Notes: generated by a model not told the origin, from the sequence alone. 64,000 nucleotides of DNA from Temnothorax longispinosus (GCF_030848805.1 NC_092363.1:10150886-10214885), one strand, 5' to 3'. Numbered from the stretch's first letter, positions 10,820 to 22,390 are shown. Program-made: numbers and translations.

Positions 10820-12540
10820 TTAGTTCACCGTTAGATTCGTGATCAGCGACCCCAAAAACCCCCGAGTAACGAGTTTCAAGTAAATCCGATGAATTTTGAA
10901 AAAATCAGTCCGCCATATTGGATCCGCCATTTTGAATTTCTCTAAACTGACTTCAATTTCGTAATCAGCGACCCCAAAAACCCCCGAGTAACGAGTTTCA
11001 AGTGAATCCGATGAATTTAAGAAAAATTCGTCCGCCATATTAAATCCGCCATTTTGAATTTTTAAAATCTGACTTCAGATTTGTAATCAGCAGCCAAAAA
11101 TCTTAAAAGAACCATTTCGGCTGAATTTTTTGGACATTATTATTGGAGTATAAATGTGAAGCTGCTATATTTTTTGATTGGAAATGATCAACTTTGACCC
11201 CCTATATTTCTTAAACGGGGCGTATGCTCCTCTTAAAATTTTGCAGGGATTATTGGGTCATCATAAGTAACCATTTGGCATAAAAAAAGTTTCAAAAATC
11301 AAGGTACCGAAAACGGGCATTTTTTGCAGGGGGCTTGCCGATGCTCTTTATTTTTATTTTTTAAGTAACAAAAATGCTCTTTTTTTGTTATATCCTGGTC
11401 ACTATAAATGACAGACGATGTAAATAATTTTAGCTGTTTTAGGTATCTGAAACGCAAAAAGCTAAAATTTTCTTATTCTGCAGGAGAAGTGTGGCTATCG
11501 TCTGAACTAGAATTAAATCAATATTTCCATTCTGAGCGGTTTTTTTATTTAAAATATAACTTTTTTCAAAATTTTATTAGTATTTTATTAAAAGAAAATG
11601 TTTATTCTAGTTCAGACGATAACCCATATCACTTATTCTGAATAAGAAAATTTTTGGTTTTTACGTTTCTGATACCTGTCGATTTAAGCTGCTTTAATTA
11701 TTATTCTATTCACTGGCGAAATAAATTTATTATTCTGATTTTTAATAATATAAGAGAAATAACACCGTTTTATGTGACCGTTATACAATCAATCAATATT
11801 AAGTAAGCCGTGTACGATCCGAGCTTGGATCTTAATAGCCTAATAATATTTTTTATGTATAATTACACGTATATTTTTTCCAATCTTAATAAATTGCGCG
11901 CTGACTAACTTGTCAGACTTACAACACAGCTCCTGTTGGAGTAGTAAATTCTTTACTATTATTTAAATCGATTTAATTAGAGGGGTGTGAGGGGATTTTA
12001 TTAATCCAATAGGAGCTGTGTTGTAAGTCTGACAAGTTAATCGGCGCGTATTATAGTTGATTAAAGTTGGAAAAATATGTAAATATAGTATATATTATAT
12101 AAAAAATATTATTAGGCTACTATAAAATCTAAGCTCAGATCGTAAATGGTTTATTTAATATTGATTAATAATATTTTTGATAAAAAAGCCGCCTAGAACC
12201 TAAAATGGAAATATTGGTTTAGTTCTAGTTCAGACTATAGCCACATATACTTCTTCTGAATAAGAAAATTTTAGCTTTTTGCGTTTCAGATACCTAAAAC
12301 AGCTAGAATTATTTACATCGTCTGTCATTTATGGTGACCTGGATATAACAAAAAAAAGAGCATTTTTGTTACTTAAAAAATAAAAATAAATTTTTAAAAT
12401 AAGGTGAAGAAAACATGCAAAGTTTAACGTTATTCACTTTCTTCGTTTCCCTATAAAAAGTTCCTGAAAAATATATATTTTAAAGATCTTTTAAATCAGA
12501 ATACCTCCGTTAATAATTCTTTACATTCTCTTCCTGACAG
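10820..12540 (-). repeat. Inner right arm of the giant foldback, split by a 1.05-kb insertion
   Basis: 10820-11345 and 12395-12540 together mirror 9328-10018. The join with the left arm (GCCGATGCTCTT against AAGAGCATCGGC at 9467) shows that 11346-12395 is extra sequence. Confidence 0.85.
11346..12395. mobile_element. 1.05-kb fully palindromic element inside the right arm
   Basis: The left half (TAACAAAAATGCTC, GACAGACGATGTAAATAATT, TTAGGTATCTGAAACGC) is mirrored at 12200-12390, and inner parts (GACTTACAACACAGCTCC at 11918) are mirrored at 12010-12035. The axis lies near 11965. A diverged copy of the inner part occurs at 60600-60770. I see no intact transposase. A 77-codon frame at 11408 crosses the inverted repeat and is a shadow. 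Confidence 0.8.
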
Positions 12541-12814
12541 AAGAGATTTTACCACTTCTCAATATAAATATAAATTTATCTTGTTATGGTTTTATTCGAT
12601 TATTCCGGTGTTTTTATATTTGTGATTTAATTAGATTATTACATAGATTATTGTTTACTTTGTTTATATTATTAGATGATTGTTTAATGTTTTAGTCTAG
12701 ACTAATGTTTAATGTTTTAGTATGTAAACTTGAACATTAATTATCATGTTTTTTTATATTTATCTTTTTCTATCGTAGTAATCCGTTCCGAAGAAGACTA
12801 AGTACAGTCAAAAC
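12541..12814. other. Right-only AT-rich spacer
   Basis: About 270 bp where the left arm instead has the 1.3-kb block 8011-9327. It contains direct repeats of GTTTAATGTTTTAGT. A TTCCGAAGAAGACTAAGTAC stretch sits just before the arm resumes. No gene. Confidence 0.35.
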
Positions 12815-13314
12815 GTTAAGCATGTGTATTGTTTATTTAAGAAATTGTTTTTATTTTAATTCAATATCTCTCTGTTGTTGCTCGTGGCCGCTTATAAACA
12901 TTAATAGCTAATTTAAATTTAATAAGAGTAAAAAGAACATTATAAACTACTTTTTTTCTTGATATAGTTAATATGTAATTATTGTTATGCATTTAAATAT
13001 TAAATTTAAATACTATTATGCTAAAGTAAAGGTTTTTAATGTAAGCCTTTTTTTGATATAAAAGCAAATTTGTCAGAACGGGGATTTCTATACATTACAT
13101 TTACGAATTTTAATTTTTATGTTTATAAATATTTTTTTAATTAATTATAATTTCAATTTTTATATTTATAAATTTCAAATATATATATATATACATATAT
13201 ACATATATTTATTTATTTATTTATTTTTAAATATAAAAATTAAGATTTGTAAATATAAACGTAAATGTAACGTATGACTAGATGACATTTCTGAATGTCA
13301 CTAGCAGAAATCAG

Positions 13315-13351
<37 letters not shown>

Positions 13352-13800
13352 TTTATAAATATAAAAATTAAAATTTGTAAATATAAACGTAAGTGTAACG
13401 TATAGCGCATCGTCGATTTGCCAACTCGAGACTCGGCACTCGGCGAGACGCGAGGAGCGATACCCGAAATGCATGGCATCGTGGCATAGCCGGCGCGTGC
13501 TAAGCAGCTACGTCACAGCTCAAGCGAGAAGGAGACAGCAGATCGTATGTCTGCCCTTCTCTCCCCGCTCGAAGCTTGCCGAGTGCCGAGTCAGCCGACT
13601 GGCATATCCCCTCCATCTGAGTAGTTCGGACACGAACCATAGCACGGACACGAACCATGTGTGTACCGTTACCGAGCGTAACGACGTAGTTGACGTCCAC
13701 TTTCTCAGGCGGCGCGTCAGTATACGTCCGCTGGAACGGAATGATCCCGGTGGCCGCTCTCAGGTTTCTCTCTGGTATGCATATGTATGTGCGATTGCGT
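12815..13800 (-). repeat. Middle right arm of the giant foldback
   Basis: Inverted counterpart of 7120-8010. An additional short stretch (13205-13400), including an AT run at 13318-13345, makes it slightly longer than its partner. Confidence 0.85.
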
Positions 13801-13959
13801 ATGCGTGTGCGTGTGTATGTATATCTATGTTGAATTGCATTACTGGTTTTATGTAATATTATTTACTTTCGACAGTAACAATAAAAAAATAATATATCAT
13901 AATATATTTCATTTATATATGTATTTTCGTTTATATTTCCCAACATTTTATCAACGAAA
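13801..13959. other. Spacer between right-arm segments
   Basis: About 160 bp of AT-rich DNA with a GTGTGCGTGTG run. It replaces the 1.9-kb spacer of the left arm. Confidence 0.35.
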
Positions 13960-14335
13960 TAATAAATAGAGTTTCTTGTCCTAAATAACATTACCGTTTT
14001 TCTTTCTTCAAATATACCCTAGAATCCTAACACCACACTTCCAAAAAATCCTGATTTTACCATACTAAGTGTACGCTACCCAGTGTACTAAGAGAGAGAG
14101 GGACAGGGATGGAAAGAGAGAGAAAGAGAGAGAGAGAAAGAGGAATAAATGGGTGCATGCAAATTACATACATAGGAGAGAAAGGAATAATACGAGAGAT
14201 ATCTGTCCTTGTCTAACGAGGCATCTGTACGACATATATCTGTCAAAGTTCGTTCTTTGAAACGGCTTTATAGATCGCAAAATTTTTTTACAGGAGTAAA
14301 GTATAGGTACTAATGAAGAGTTGTTCTTTCCATGT
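13960..14335 (-). repeat. Outer right arm of the giant foldback, ending in a 153-bp unit
   Basis: Reverse complement of 4702-5150. The distal part (14240-14335) matches the 153-bp unit (TTTGAAACGGCTTTATAGAT, TTTACAGGAGTAAAGTATAG) but stops after one partial copy, unlike the multi-copy left side. Confidence 0.85.
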
Positions 14336-14930
14336 GCTCCCTAAGTTACATAACAGTTACAAACTGGTTTACTGGGATTATGTTATAATAATTAAGATTT
14401 TTATTCAGTTTTGTTATCTATACTGTTCATCAGCTGCCGTTACCCTCTACTCTGATGCTAAGACTGAGGTATATTTTTCTATATAAAGACAGAATAAAAT
14501 TAGTTATATAAATCAATACTATAAATTTAATATTTATTGCATTTGTTATAAAAGTTATTATTTTACCCCATCAAGAATGGATAGATCCTTTGAAAGAGTT
14601 TTACATCATTCATTTACATTACAAGAAAAAAATTATTAGAGGTGCAAGAGATGCAGTAAATTGCCAAGTCTAATAAGTACCCGCGTCAATACATACTATG
14701 TATACTAATTCACATTCTCAATTATGCTACTGTTATTATTTGTCATCAGACAATTATAAACATACACATAATAATTAGATACATATTATATATATATATA
14801 CGCACATTTGTGCATAAGAATATATGTAATTTATAAAAAGCGGGTGCTTATCAGGTTTGATACGTTACTGCCTTCTGCTACGGACGGCCAGAAAGCATTT
14901 TCAGGTTCAGGCCGTATTGCTAAAGAATCC
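14336..14930. other. AT-rich DNA, no gene seen
   Basis: About 600 bp with short AT microsatellites (14780-14800) and no supported reading frame. It probably flanks the foldback complex. Confidence 0.35.
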
Positions 14931-14968
14931 ATAGACGCGGCAACGCCGCGCGGCGTTGCCGCGTCTAT
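14931..14968. repeat. Perfect 38-bp palindrome
   Basis: The left half ATAGACGCGGCAACGCCGC is followed directly by its exact reverse complement, with no loop. It is far more GC-rich than its surroundings. Opposite-strand ORFs across it encode the same short peptide because the DNA is self-complementary. It may be the core of a small MITE or an excision product. Confidence 0.92.
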
Positions 14969-15134
14969 AGCATATGTCTCTCTACCGTGCGTCCGTGTGA
15001 GCAATTCAGTGGTGTGTGTACGTGTACGGACATACACCACTTCATAGAACCTGAAATAAGTTGGTAACACTGAAACCGGAGTTTCGCGTTGTCACCACGC
15101 GAGGTCTCCAATATCAGTTCGGCCTTTGCTTTAG

Positions 15135-15790
15135 TTGACAGAGTTGACATTACCGACGTCGAGGAAGTTCGGCCTTAGCTTTAGCATCCCTTTAAATTTC
15201 TTCTCGGCACCTCACACGGGCGCCTCTCGTCGATCGCCAGAGCGCGTTTCCACCGCCGCGGCCGGCGGTCCCCCACCGGTCGCCTCAAATCGTCGCCGCA
15301 CGAGCCGTGCCGCGCTTCGACGCCCCGCAGTGGTGCCAACCCACTCTTTTGGAGGGGCCGCCACCCCGCGCCGTCTCAGCACTACTTCGGCACACCACGC
15401 CACCTCGAATCTCTCTTCGGCACTCCCTCTCTCCTCCTCTTCTGTGCGCCTTCCGCACCTTGTGGCGCCATCCATACCTCGCGCATGCTCTCCGCTCCCT
15501 CTTCCTCTTGCCGTTTCCGGTCCCTCTACTTGCTGTTCCTCCCTTTTCTCTCTTCCTCTCTCCTGCTCCCGCCTCGTTCCGACTTAACCTCAAACTTTCC
15601 TTGTCGGCTCCATCCTTCTTACTACGGTTCTATCACGCTTCCGGGTCCTCCTCCAAGTGCTCGTCCTCCTCCATCCTTCCTTTATACGTCTCTTCTTTTT
15701 CTCCTTATTTCATTGCTTCTTGCTCCTTTACTCCATCCTTGAAATCTTTCTTCACTTCGGAGCGGCCACCCACCTCCTCCACCTAAAAAA
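15135..15790 (-). other. Pyrimidine/GC-rich block, possible LINE 5' region on the minus strand
   Basis: On the minus strand this is purine-rich and Arg/Glu/Lys-coding in several short frames. One, starting at about 15780, runs 25 codons with the charged pattern seen in LINE ORF1s here. Frames of 80-159 codons exist on both strands but none has a recognisable domain. An alternative is a decayed promoter-like CpG-rich segment. A direct repeat AGTTCGGCCTT(A/T)GCTTTAG lies just upstream (15115 and 15167). Confidence 0.3.
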
Positions 15791-17045
15791 TTGTATATGA
15801 AGTAGGGGTAGAATTTCCCGGAGAGTGCCATAAAGTATATAATTTTTCGTTACCAATATTTTTGGGAACCGGTTTCGAAATTTTTCCAATTTCTCGGGAA
15901 ATAATTAACCGAATCTCAAAGAATCCAAAAAATCGGTAACAAAAAATTATACACTTTATGGCAATCCCCGAAAAATTCTACCCCTACTTCATATATAATT
16001 CTTTAAGATTCGGTCCATTAACGAATGAGTAGTTTGCGGACAGACAGACAAACAATCGGGTTTTATATTATAGTATGAAGTATGATATATAAACGGGTTT
16101 TCACGAAATCGGTAACGAAAAATTATCCATAAAAGAAGAATTTAGCTTGATATCTCAAAATTTGCGGTAATTAGAGCAATCACGTACATTTTTTTAAACA
16201 AAAATTGGAAACCCCTTTATTATTAGCAAATTTTCTAATTCTATTACATTCTTTAGCTCTTCTTACCCCTATTTCATATATAATTCTTTAAGATTTGGTC
16301 AATTAATTCCCGAAAAATTTCGTAACCGATTCCCAAAAAAATCGGTAACAAAAAATTATACATTTTATAGCAATCCCCGGGAAATATTCTACCCATACTT
16401 CATATACAGTTCTTTAAAATTCGGTCTATTAACGAATGAGTAGTTCTCGCGGTCAAACAGACAGACAGACAGGCGTCAGGTACTTATAATAATAGATAGG
16501 GGTAGAAAAAACTAAAGGATGTAATAGAATTAGAAAAATTGCTAATAGTAAAGGGGTTTCCGATTTCTGTTTAAAAAAAATGTACGTGATTGCTCCAATT
16601 TCCGCAAACTTTGAGATATCAAGCTGAATTTTTTTTATAGATAATTTTTTTTATGGATAATTTTTTGTTACCGATTTTTTGGAAACCGGTTTGGAAATTA
16701 TTCAAATTTCGAGAAATAATAAGTATTAATTGACCAATTTTCTTAAAACCAATGCCAAAATTTTTTTTATTTTTGGAGGAATAGTTTAATTTTTTTATTA
16801 ATGAATAATTTTTTATTAACGGATTGATTTCCTCGAAACCGGTGTTAAATTTTTCTAATTTTTTGTTGATGATTTTGATGAAACTAGTATCAAAAGATTA
16901 CTAATTTTATGGGGATGGCTACTATAAGGTTGAAAATTGGGGGTTTCATGGGGTTCTATTAATGCTCCTAATTAATGAATGAGTTTGGGGAGAGGGAAAT
17001 AGATTTTGAGCCCGCGACAAGTGCGGGCAAAAAATCTAGTGTAAT
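15791..17045. repeat. Dispersed AT-rich repeat with (ACAG)n, copies in both orientations
   Basis: Recurring phrases are AAAATCGGTAACAAAAAATT, CCCCTACTTCATATATAATT and ACAGACAGACAG. A segment at 16085-16270 is repeated inverted at 16495-16660, so the block is itself partly palindromic. A direct copy lies at 62520-63560. The GACAGACAGAC tail followed by TACTTATAATAATAGATAG resembles 3' ends of RTE-like non-LTR elements, from memory. No protein is encoded here. Confidence 0.7.
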
Positions 17046-17447
17046 ATAAGATGTAGAATATGTTGAAAAAAATTTGTCTGCCGAGCTTCAGCCGCCGTCC
17101 GAAATTCTATTTTTTGGGAATAAATAAACTAGAGAAGCAACTATTTGTCAAAATCTTTTAAAGGGACGTTGTTTTAACCAAAAAACAGCATTTATTATAA
17201 ATAATTGCAACATTGTTACTTATAAGACTATGTCGAGTGTATACTTGGGTCTGAGACGTCCGTGCGAAATTTGACTTGCTCTGCATTCAGCGATATGTCT
17301 ATTTTTCGAAACAGCTTTGGGTCCTTGGAGTTCCTTTCCCCACCTACTTTTTTTAGAGGCGGGAGTCAGACAAACAGGCTTACTGGTTCTCAAGTTACGA
17401 GCAGATGTTTTGGCACGAATTCCGTAGACCTACGTATACAGAAGGGT
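17046..17447. other. Unassigned sequence left of the LINE insertion
   Basis: About 400 bp without repeats I can place. A 62-codon frame at 17262 has no motif. The sequence ends exactly at the target duplication of the next LINE. Confidence 0.35.
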
Positions 17448-17462
17448 TAATATATTTAATAT
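17448..17462. repeat. LINE target-site duplication (3' side copy)
   Basis: TAATATATTTAATAT at 17448-17462 is repeated at 22376-22390, flanking the minus-strand LINE. Its AT-rich nature fits a target-primed insertion. Confidence 0.85.
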
Positions 17463-18244
17463 ATATACGTTCATTGACTCCCTTCAGGGTTGCAAGGCGT
17501 TCTGAAGGGACGTTCCCAACCCTTTACAAAACTTACACAAAAACTTTTAATCTACTTTAACACTAGTCCTTACAAACTACTTACTCTACCTATCTGTACA
17601 CACACACACACACGCTCGCAATTTCCCTAACCTATGGATTTCCGTTTCCGTTTACATTTGTATGTCGTCTTACTCATGCCTTCTCTCTCACTCACTCTCT
17701 CTTCCTTCCCCTCCCTTTTTTCCCTTCCTCTCTCCATCTCCCTCTTCCCCCCTCACCTCCTCTAACCTCCTCAACCAACTCTCCCCTTCCCCCTCATTCC
17801 CCAACACCTCTCCAACCATTTCCTGCCACGATCTCCCTTCCTCCGCACATTCCTCTCACACATGTTCCCACGTCTCGTCCCCACCTCCACATACCCTGCA
17901 CTTTCTTTTTTTCTCTGCCACCCAATATTTCCCTCTCCTCATACCGCCCCCCAGTCTATACCTGGCCATTCTTTGCTACCTACTTTTCCCCCAGCTCTTT
18001 TTTAAATACCCCGGGACCCCCTCTCTCTTTACCATGCCATACCACCTATTAAATTTTATTTCTCCTATCTCTTTCCACCTCTCCTCTCTTTGCCTATGCC
18101 TTTCTCTTTCATACACGTCTTCCCCTCTTCACTTCCCTTCCTCCCTTAACTCCTCCACCTCTATCTTCCATCCCCTACTCTCTGCCATTTTTTTTCTCTC
18201 TTCCTCCCAACCCCTTAAACTCTCCCCTCTTTTCGCCCTTTTCC

Positions 18245-20960
18245 TCATTTTCTTCCAGCACTTTTCATTTTCGCCAGCTCCCCTCCTTTTCCCTCCTCCA
18301 GCTTTTTCTCATACCCCCATGCTCTTATAACTGCCCTTCCTCTTAGTTTCTCCCTTTGGATCTCCTCCCTAATCAAATACCCAGGTGTGCACCTTTCCAC
18401 TCCCAATACCCACCTTAAATACCTTTCCTGTAACCTCTCTATTTCCCTTCTTTTCCTCCACTTCCATATTTCAACTCCGTAACTTATCACCAACCATATA
18501 ACCATAGTCTCCTGCTCCAATCCCCTCCAAACGTTCTCTTTCCAATCCCCCATACCTGTCCTAGTAACGCCGCTCCTCTCTTTACCCTCTCTTTTACGTG
18601 TTCGTCCTGCCTCCCATTATATTTTATTACATAACCCAAATAACAGAATTTCCTCACCTTCTCAATTACCCTACCCTTCCATCTCCAGCTCACCTTTTTC
18701 CACCTTTTCCCCCTTTTTACATCGCATTACTTTTGTTTTTCCACTATTCAATACCAGTCCCCTTCTGTCTAAATACTCCTCTAATTTTCCCTATTCCCTT
18801 TATATCTTTTTCACTCTCCGCCAACATCGCTATATCGTCCGCATACGTATATAACTTCCTCTCTTTCAACCTAATTCTACCCCAATCCCCTCTTCTCATC
18901 TCGTCATTAATACCCGCCAACAGCAACGTAAACAGACTCGGGCTTAACGGGCACCCATGTCAAAGTCTCCTTCTCGTCCAGAACCTCTCTCCCAGTTCCT
19001 TTCCCATCCTCACCATGCATACCGTCTCCTCCAACAGCTCCTTACATCTCCTCACTAAGCCTTCCCTCACCCCTCTTTTCCTCATCGCTTCCACCAGTAT
19101 CCTCCTGTCCACCGAGTCAAAAGCTGCCTTCAAGTCTACGAAAAACACCACCATCTTCCCCTTCTTCCCATTTATTTACCTATTTATTAAATAATTCAAC
19201 ACATAGATGTTATTCGTGGTCCCTACCCCTCTCCTGAACCCTGTCTGACTCTGCGGTAGCAAGCCCTTTCCTTCTACCTCCTTCCTCAGCCTTTCCGCCA
19301 AAACGGCAGAGTACACCTTGTACGCCGTTTGTGGTAAAGTCACCCCTCTGTAGTCCCCCACTTTCTCCCCCTCCCCCTTCTTTCCTATGGGGACTATAAT
19401 TCCCTCCCTCCAATCTCCCGGTCCACCCTCTTTTTTCCACACTCTATTATACACTTCCCACAACTATTTCTTCACCACCTCCCCTCCAAACTTCCATACC
19501 TCATTTGTAATTCCATCACTTTCCATCACTTTTCTCTCCCTAACTTTTCCCACCACTTTCCACACCTCCTCTCTCTTTATTTCCTCCTCTTCCTCTTCCA
19601 ACTCTCCCTCTCTTCTTGCTCCCATCCTCACCCTCCCTTTCACTCGTCCCAACAAATCTTTAAAATACCCATCCCATTCTTGCATATTAATTCCCTCGTT
19701 CATCCTCTTCCTCTCCCTGTTTACCATCTTCCATACCTGCCCCTCTGTCCTAATCTCCTTTACCTCCGCTTCCCATTTCTCCGCTTTCCTTCTTTTCTTT
19801 TCCTCACACACCTTCTTGTATTGCTGTTTTTCCTCCCTATAACTGTCCCCATTCCCCTCTTCCCTTCTCCATTTCCTTAGCATGAGCCCAACCTTTTTTT
19901 CCCTTCCTTACATTCTTCAGTCCTTCTCTCCGCTCTTCTTTTTCTTCCCATTCACATTCCTTAATACCTTCTCTATCTTCCCTTTCAACCCCTGCCACTT
20001 CTCTTCCACTCCCACTCCCTGAAATTGCTTATCCCCCACCAAATCCTTAAATTTTTTTATACCCTTCTCCGACCAATCTCCTCTCCCACTTCCTCTCTTC
20101 GCCCCCTTTTTTTTACCCAAACTGTCCTCCACCCCTTCTACGCCGTCACTGGCTGGTGGTCTGAGTCGACCTTCGCTTCCACCATTACCCTTTCTATTTT
20201 CTCCTTTGTCCTCCTGTCCCCCAACACGTAGTCGATCACCGACTCCCCTCTTCCCCTTATATATGTCCATTTTTTCTCCTCACCTCCTCTAATTCCCCCG
20301 TTAAAAATCGCCCACCCATGCTCCTCCGAAAACCTACATAGCTTTCTTACCTCCCCGTTTACCTTGCCATTTTTCGTTCTTCTTTCCCCTTCCCCCTTCT
20401 CTTCCTCTCCCTCTTCTACAAAACCTCCCTTCTTCCCCAACCTTGCGTTAAAATCGCCCCCTATCAGCACCCTCACTCCCGTCTCTATCTCCTCCACCCA
20501 TTCCTTTAGCTCTTACAGTTTCCTGTCCATATCCTTATTTATATACACTTCTACTATTCTCCACCACTCGTCCCCTAACCTTACCTTTATCGATATCATC
20601 TCTTCTTTATCTTTTTTTTGTCCTCCCTTTTTCCATTTTAACCCCTACCCTCACCTCTACTATCATTCCTTCTACCGCCCTTTCCTTCCGATTCTTTCTT
20701 CCTGCTTTTTGCACTTCCCATACGTAACCTCTCGGCAGCCTTTCCTTTATCTTTTCCCATCTCTTTCCATCCACCCACGTCTCACATAACACCATTACAT
20801 TCCATTCCTCCAGCCCCTTCTAGAACTCTTTATCTTTATTTGTTAACCCCGCCACATTCCAAAAAGCCACCTTGTATATTTTCCTTCCCTTCTCTCTCTT
20901 TTCTCTCTCTTCCTCCTCCCCCTCTTCCTCTCCAAAACTTTTCTCTAATTCCTCTCTCTT
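18245..20960 (-). pseudogene. LINE ORF2 (AP-like endonuclease, reverse transcriptase), multiply broken
   Basis: Domain fragments occur in correct order on the minus strand. The endonuclease start (KVAFWNVAG, near 20880) has an internal stop. The ET-W motif follows at 20795, then GGDFNAR near 20450 and SDHQP near 20160. RT fragments occupy 19883-18744, with YRGVTLPQTAYKVYSAVLAE near 19370, DLKAAFDSVD near 19125 and YADDIAML near 18840. The post-RT region follows at 18693-18245. At least seven frame changes or stops separate the pieces, so no full product is possible. In the active family this protein nicks DNA and reverse-transcribes the LINE RNA. Similarity to ORF2 at 38122 is obvious through the RT. 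Confidence 0.85.
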
Positions 20961-21016
20961 CTCCTTCTCTTTTTCTATTCTTCTTTCATTTACCCTACCC
21001 GTTCCCTCTCCCTTTT

Positions 21017-21936
21017 CTACTCCCCCTGCTTTTGTTCTTTATCTCTCTTGCCTTCTTCCTCTTTCCCTTGCCCTGCCTCCCAACACTTCCCTCTACTATC
21101 CCTGAGCACATCTCTTACCTCATCCCACACCCACCACTTCCCCTCTATCCATACCTTTCCCTGCCCTATCCGTACCCTTTTACCCTCTCCTTTTGCCTTC
21201 CATGCAATTTGATTCACCCTCCATTTTATCCTCCTTTCTTCCCATGTCAAATCTTCCTTTATCCAAGTACTTTCATCTCTCAATTTCCACTTATTTCTCA
21301 TTATTCTTAACTTCTCTTCTTCATTTCCTACTCTTACCACTACCATACCTCCCTTCTCTCTCTTTCCCGCATCTATTTTTCTAATTTTCTCTATCTTAAC
21401 CTCCACTTCTATCTTTTTCATCACCTCCTCTATTCCCTCCTTTATTCCTCCCGCATCCTCTTTTACTCCTTTTATCAAAATGTTTCTCTTTCTTTCTCCC
21501 CTCTCCTTCACTTCATACCTTTCCAGCCTTTCTATCCTCTCCTTCTAAACAGACCCCCCTTCTCCTCCCTTCTCCCTTCTCCGCATCCTTCTGCACCATT
21601 TCCTCCAGCGTGACTTCCCTCCTTTAACTCCATCTTCATCCCCTCCAATTTTTGTTCCAAATCTTCTATTATGTTCTTAAATTCCTTTCTCTTCCTGCTC
21701 CATTTCTCCTCTCTCGCCCTTAACTCGTTCCTTATCTTCTCTACTTCTTCCACCATTGTCTCCCTCTGCCCCTTCGCCACCTCTCTTAATTCCTCTCTCA
21801 CCCCCCTTAACCCCTCCCTCAGCTCCTGTCCTAATTTTCTCAGCAACTCTTTCATATCCACATCTTCCCTTCCTGGTGGCGTTCTCTCAACATTCCTGCT
21901 TTTCTTAAAAAAGTTCTCGCTCCCTTTTTTTCCCAA
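21017..21936 (-). pseudogene. LINE ORF1, coiled coil plus L1-type C-terminal domain, frameshifted
   Basis: Two adjacent minus-strand frames (21936-21532 and 21511-21017) make up one ORF1 interrupted by a frameshift near 21520-21540. The first part, 134 residues, is Glu/Lys/Arg-rich with coiled-coil character. The second, 164 residues, begins with basic sequence then RNILIKGV and contains DLTWEERRIKWRVNQIAW and GKVWIEGKWWVWDEV. These align by eye with RKNIVIRGT, DDLTWKERKMRWNIEDIA and IQLEGK in the LINE ORF1 at 37172. By analogy with L1 ORF1 this C-terminal region binds RNA. It retains the residues beyond the GKW tryptophan that are cut off by a stop in the 37172 copy, which makes it a useful reference. 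Confidence 0.75.
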
Positions 21937-22375
21937 CCGCTCCTTCTTCCTTCTCCATTGTATCCCTTTTCCTCTTGAAAAGCTCGTCTATATTCCCCGT
22001 ACTACCGCATCTCTCTTCCCTAATTTATCCGCGAACTGTGCCATCTCCTATCCTCCTACTCTATGGCCGAACTGCTTCCCCACGCTATTCCCGAACTCCC
22101 CAGAATTCCTTAGCTTTTTACTCTAGCGCTCTATACTCTTCCCCTTCTACGTCTGCCTCTCTAACTTCTACCTTCTTGTTTCTCCTCAGCCTCCACGGGC
22201 TCTCTCTCTCTCTGAACCCTTCGCGCTTCCTCCACTCTCACACCCTCTCTCTCACTCTCTGATCTCTCCCCTCGCTTGTCACACTCTCTCTCTCACTCTA
22301 CCTCTCACACTCGCACTCCGCTTTTCACACACAAAATACGTCGTCTCACACCTAACCAACCGGAAACGGAAGTCC

Positions 22376-22390
22376 TAATATATTTAATAT
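22376..22390. repeat. LINE target-site duplication (5' side copy)
   Basis: TAATATATTTAATAT, identical to 17448-17462. Confidence 0.85.

Larger units (their letters stand above)
4702..14335. mobile_element. Giant nested foldback (palindromic) element, about 9.6 kb
   Basis: Three consecutive segments of the left half are found in reverse order and orientation in the right half. 4702-5150 pairs with 13960-14335, 7120-8010 with 12815-13800, and 9328-10018 with 10820-11345 plus 12395-12540. The loop is 10019-10819. Left-only stretches (5160-7119, 8011-9327) and a right-only palindrome (11346-12395) are later insertions or deletions. The outer tip of each arm is the 153-bp unit, tandem on the left and single on the right. 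Long inverted repeats built partly from tandem units recall Drosophila Foldback/Galileo elements, but I see no transposase reading frame, so the superfamily is unassigned. Confidence 0.75.
17463..22375 (-). mobile_element. Full-length but decayed LINE (same family as 36787-41865), minus strand
   Basis: Both ends are defined by a 15-bp target duplication. The 5' end (22375, minus strand) begins GGACTTCCGTTTCCGG, as does the LINE at 36787. The 3' region near 17500 carries the same AAAGGTTTGGGTACGTTCCT-like motif as 41722 and 41790. The order is leader, ORF1 (21936-21017), ORF2 with endonuclease and RT (about 20960-18245), 3' UTR. Many frameshifts and stops show that it is dead. The whole plus strand looks pyrimidine-rich because the coding strand is purine-rich. 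Confidence 0.9.

Noticed and set aside
14808..15070. Overlapping 79-codon frames on both strands sharing a peptide
   Set aside because: Explained by the 38-bp self-complementary palindrome.
17662..18330. Ser/Pro/Leu-rich plus-strand frames throughout 17660-22260
   Set aside because: They are antisense shadows of the purine-rich LINE coding strand.
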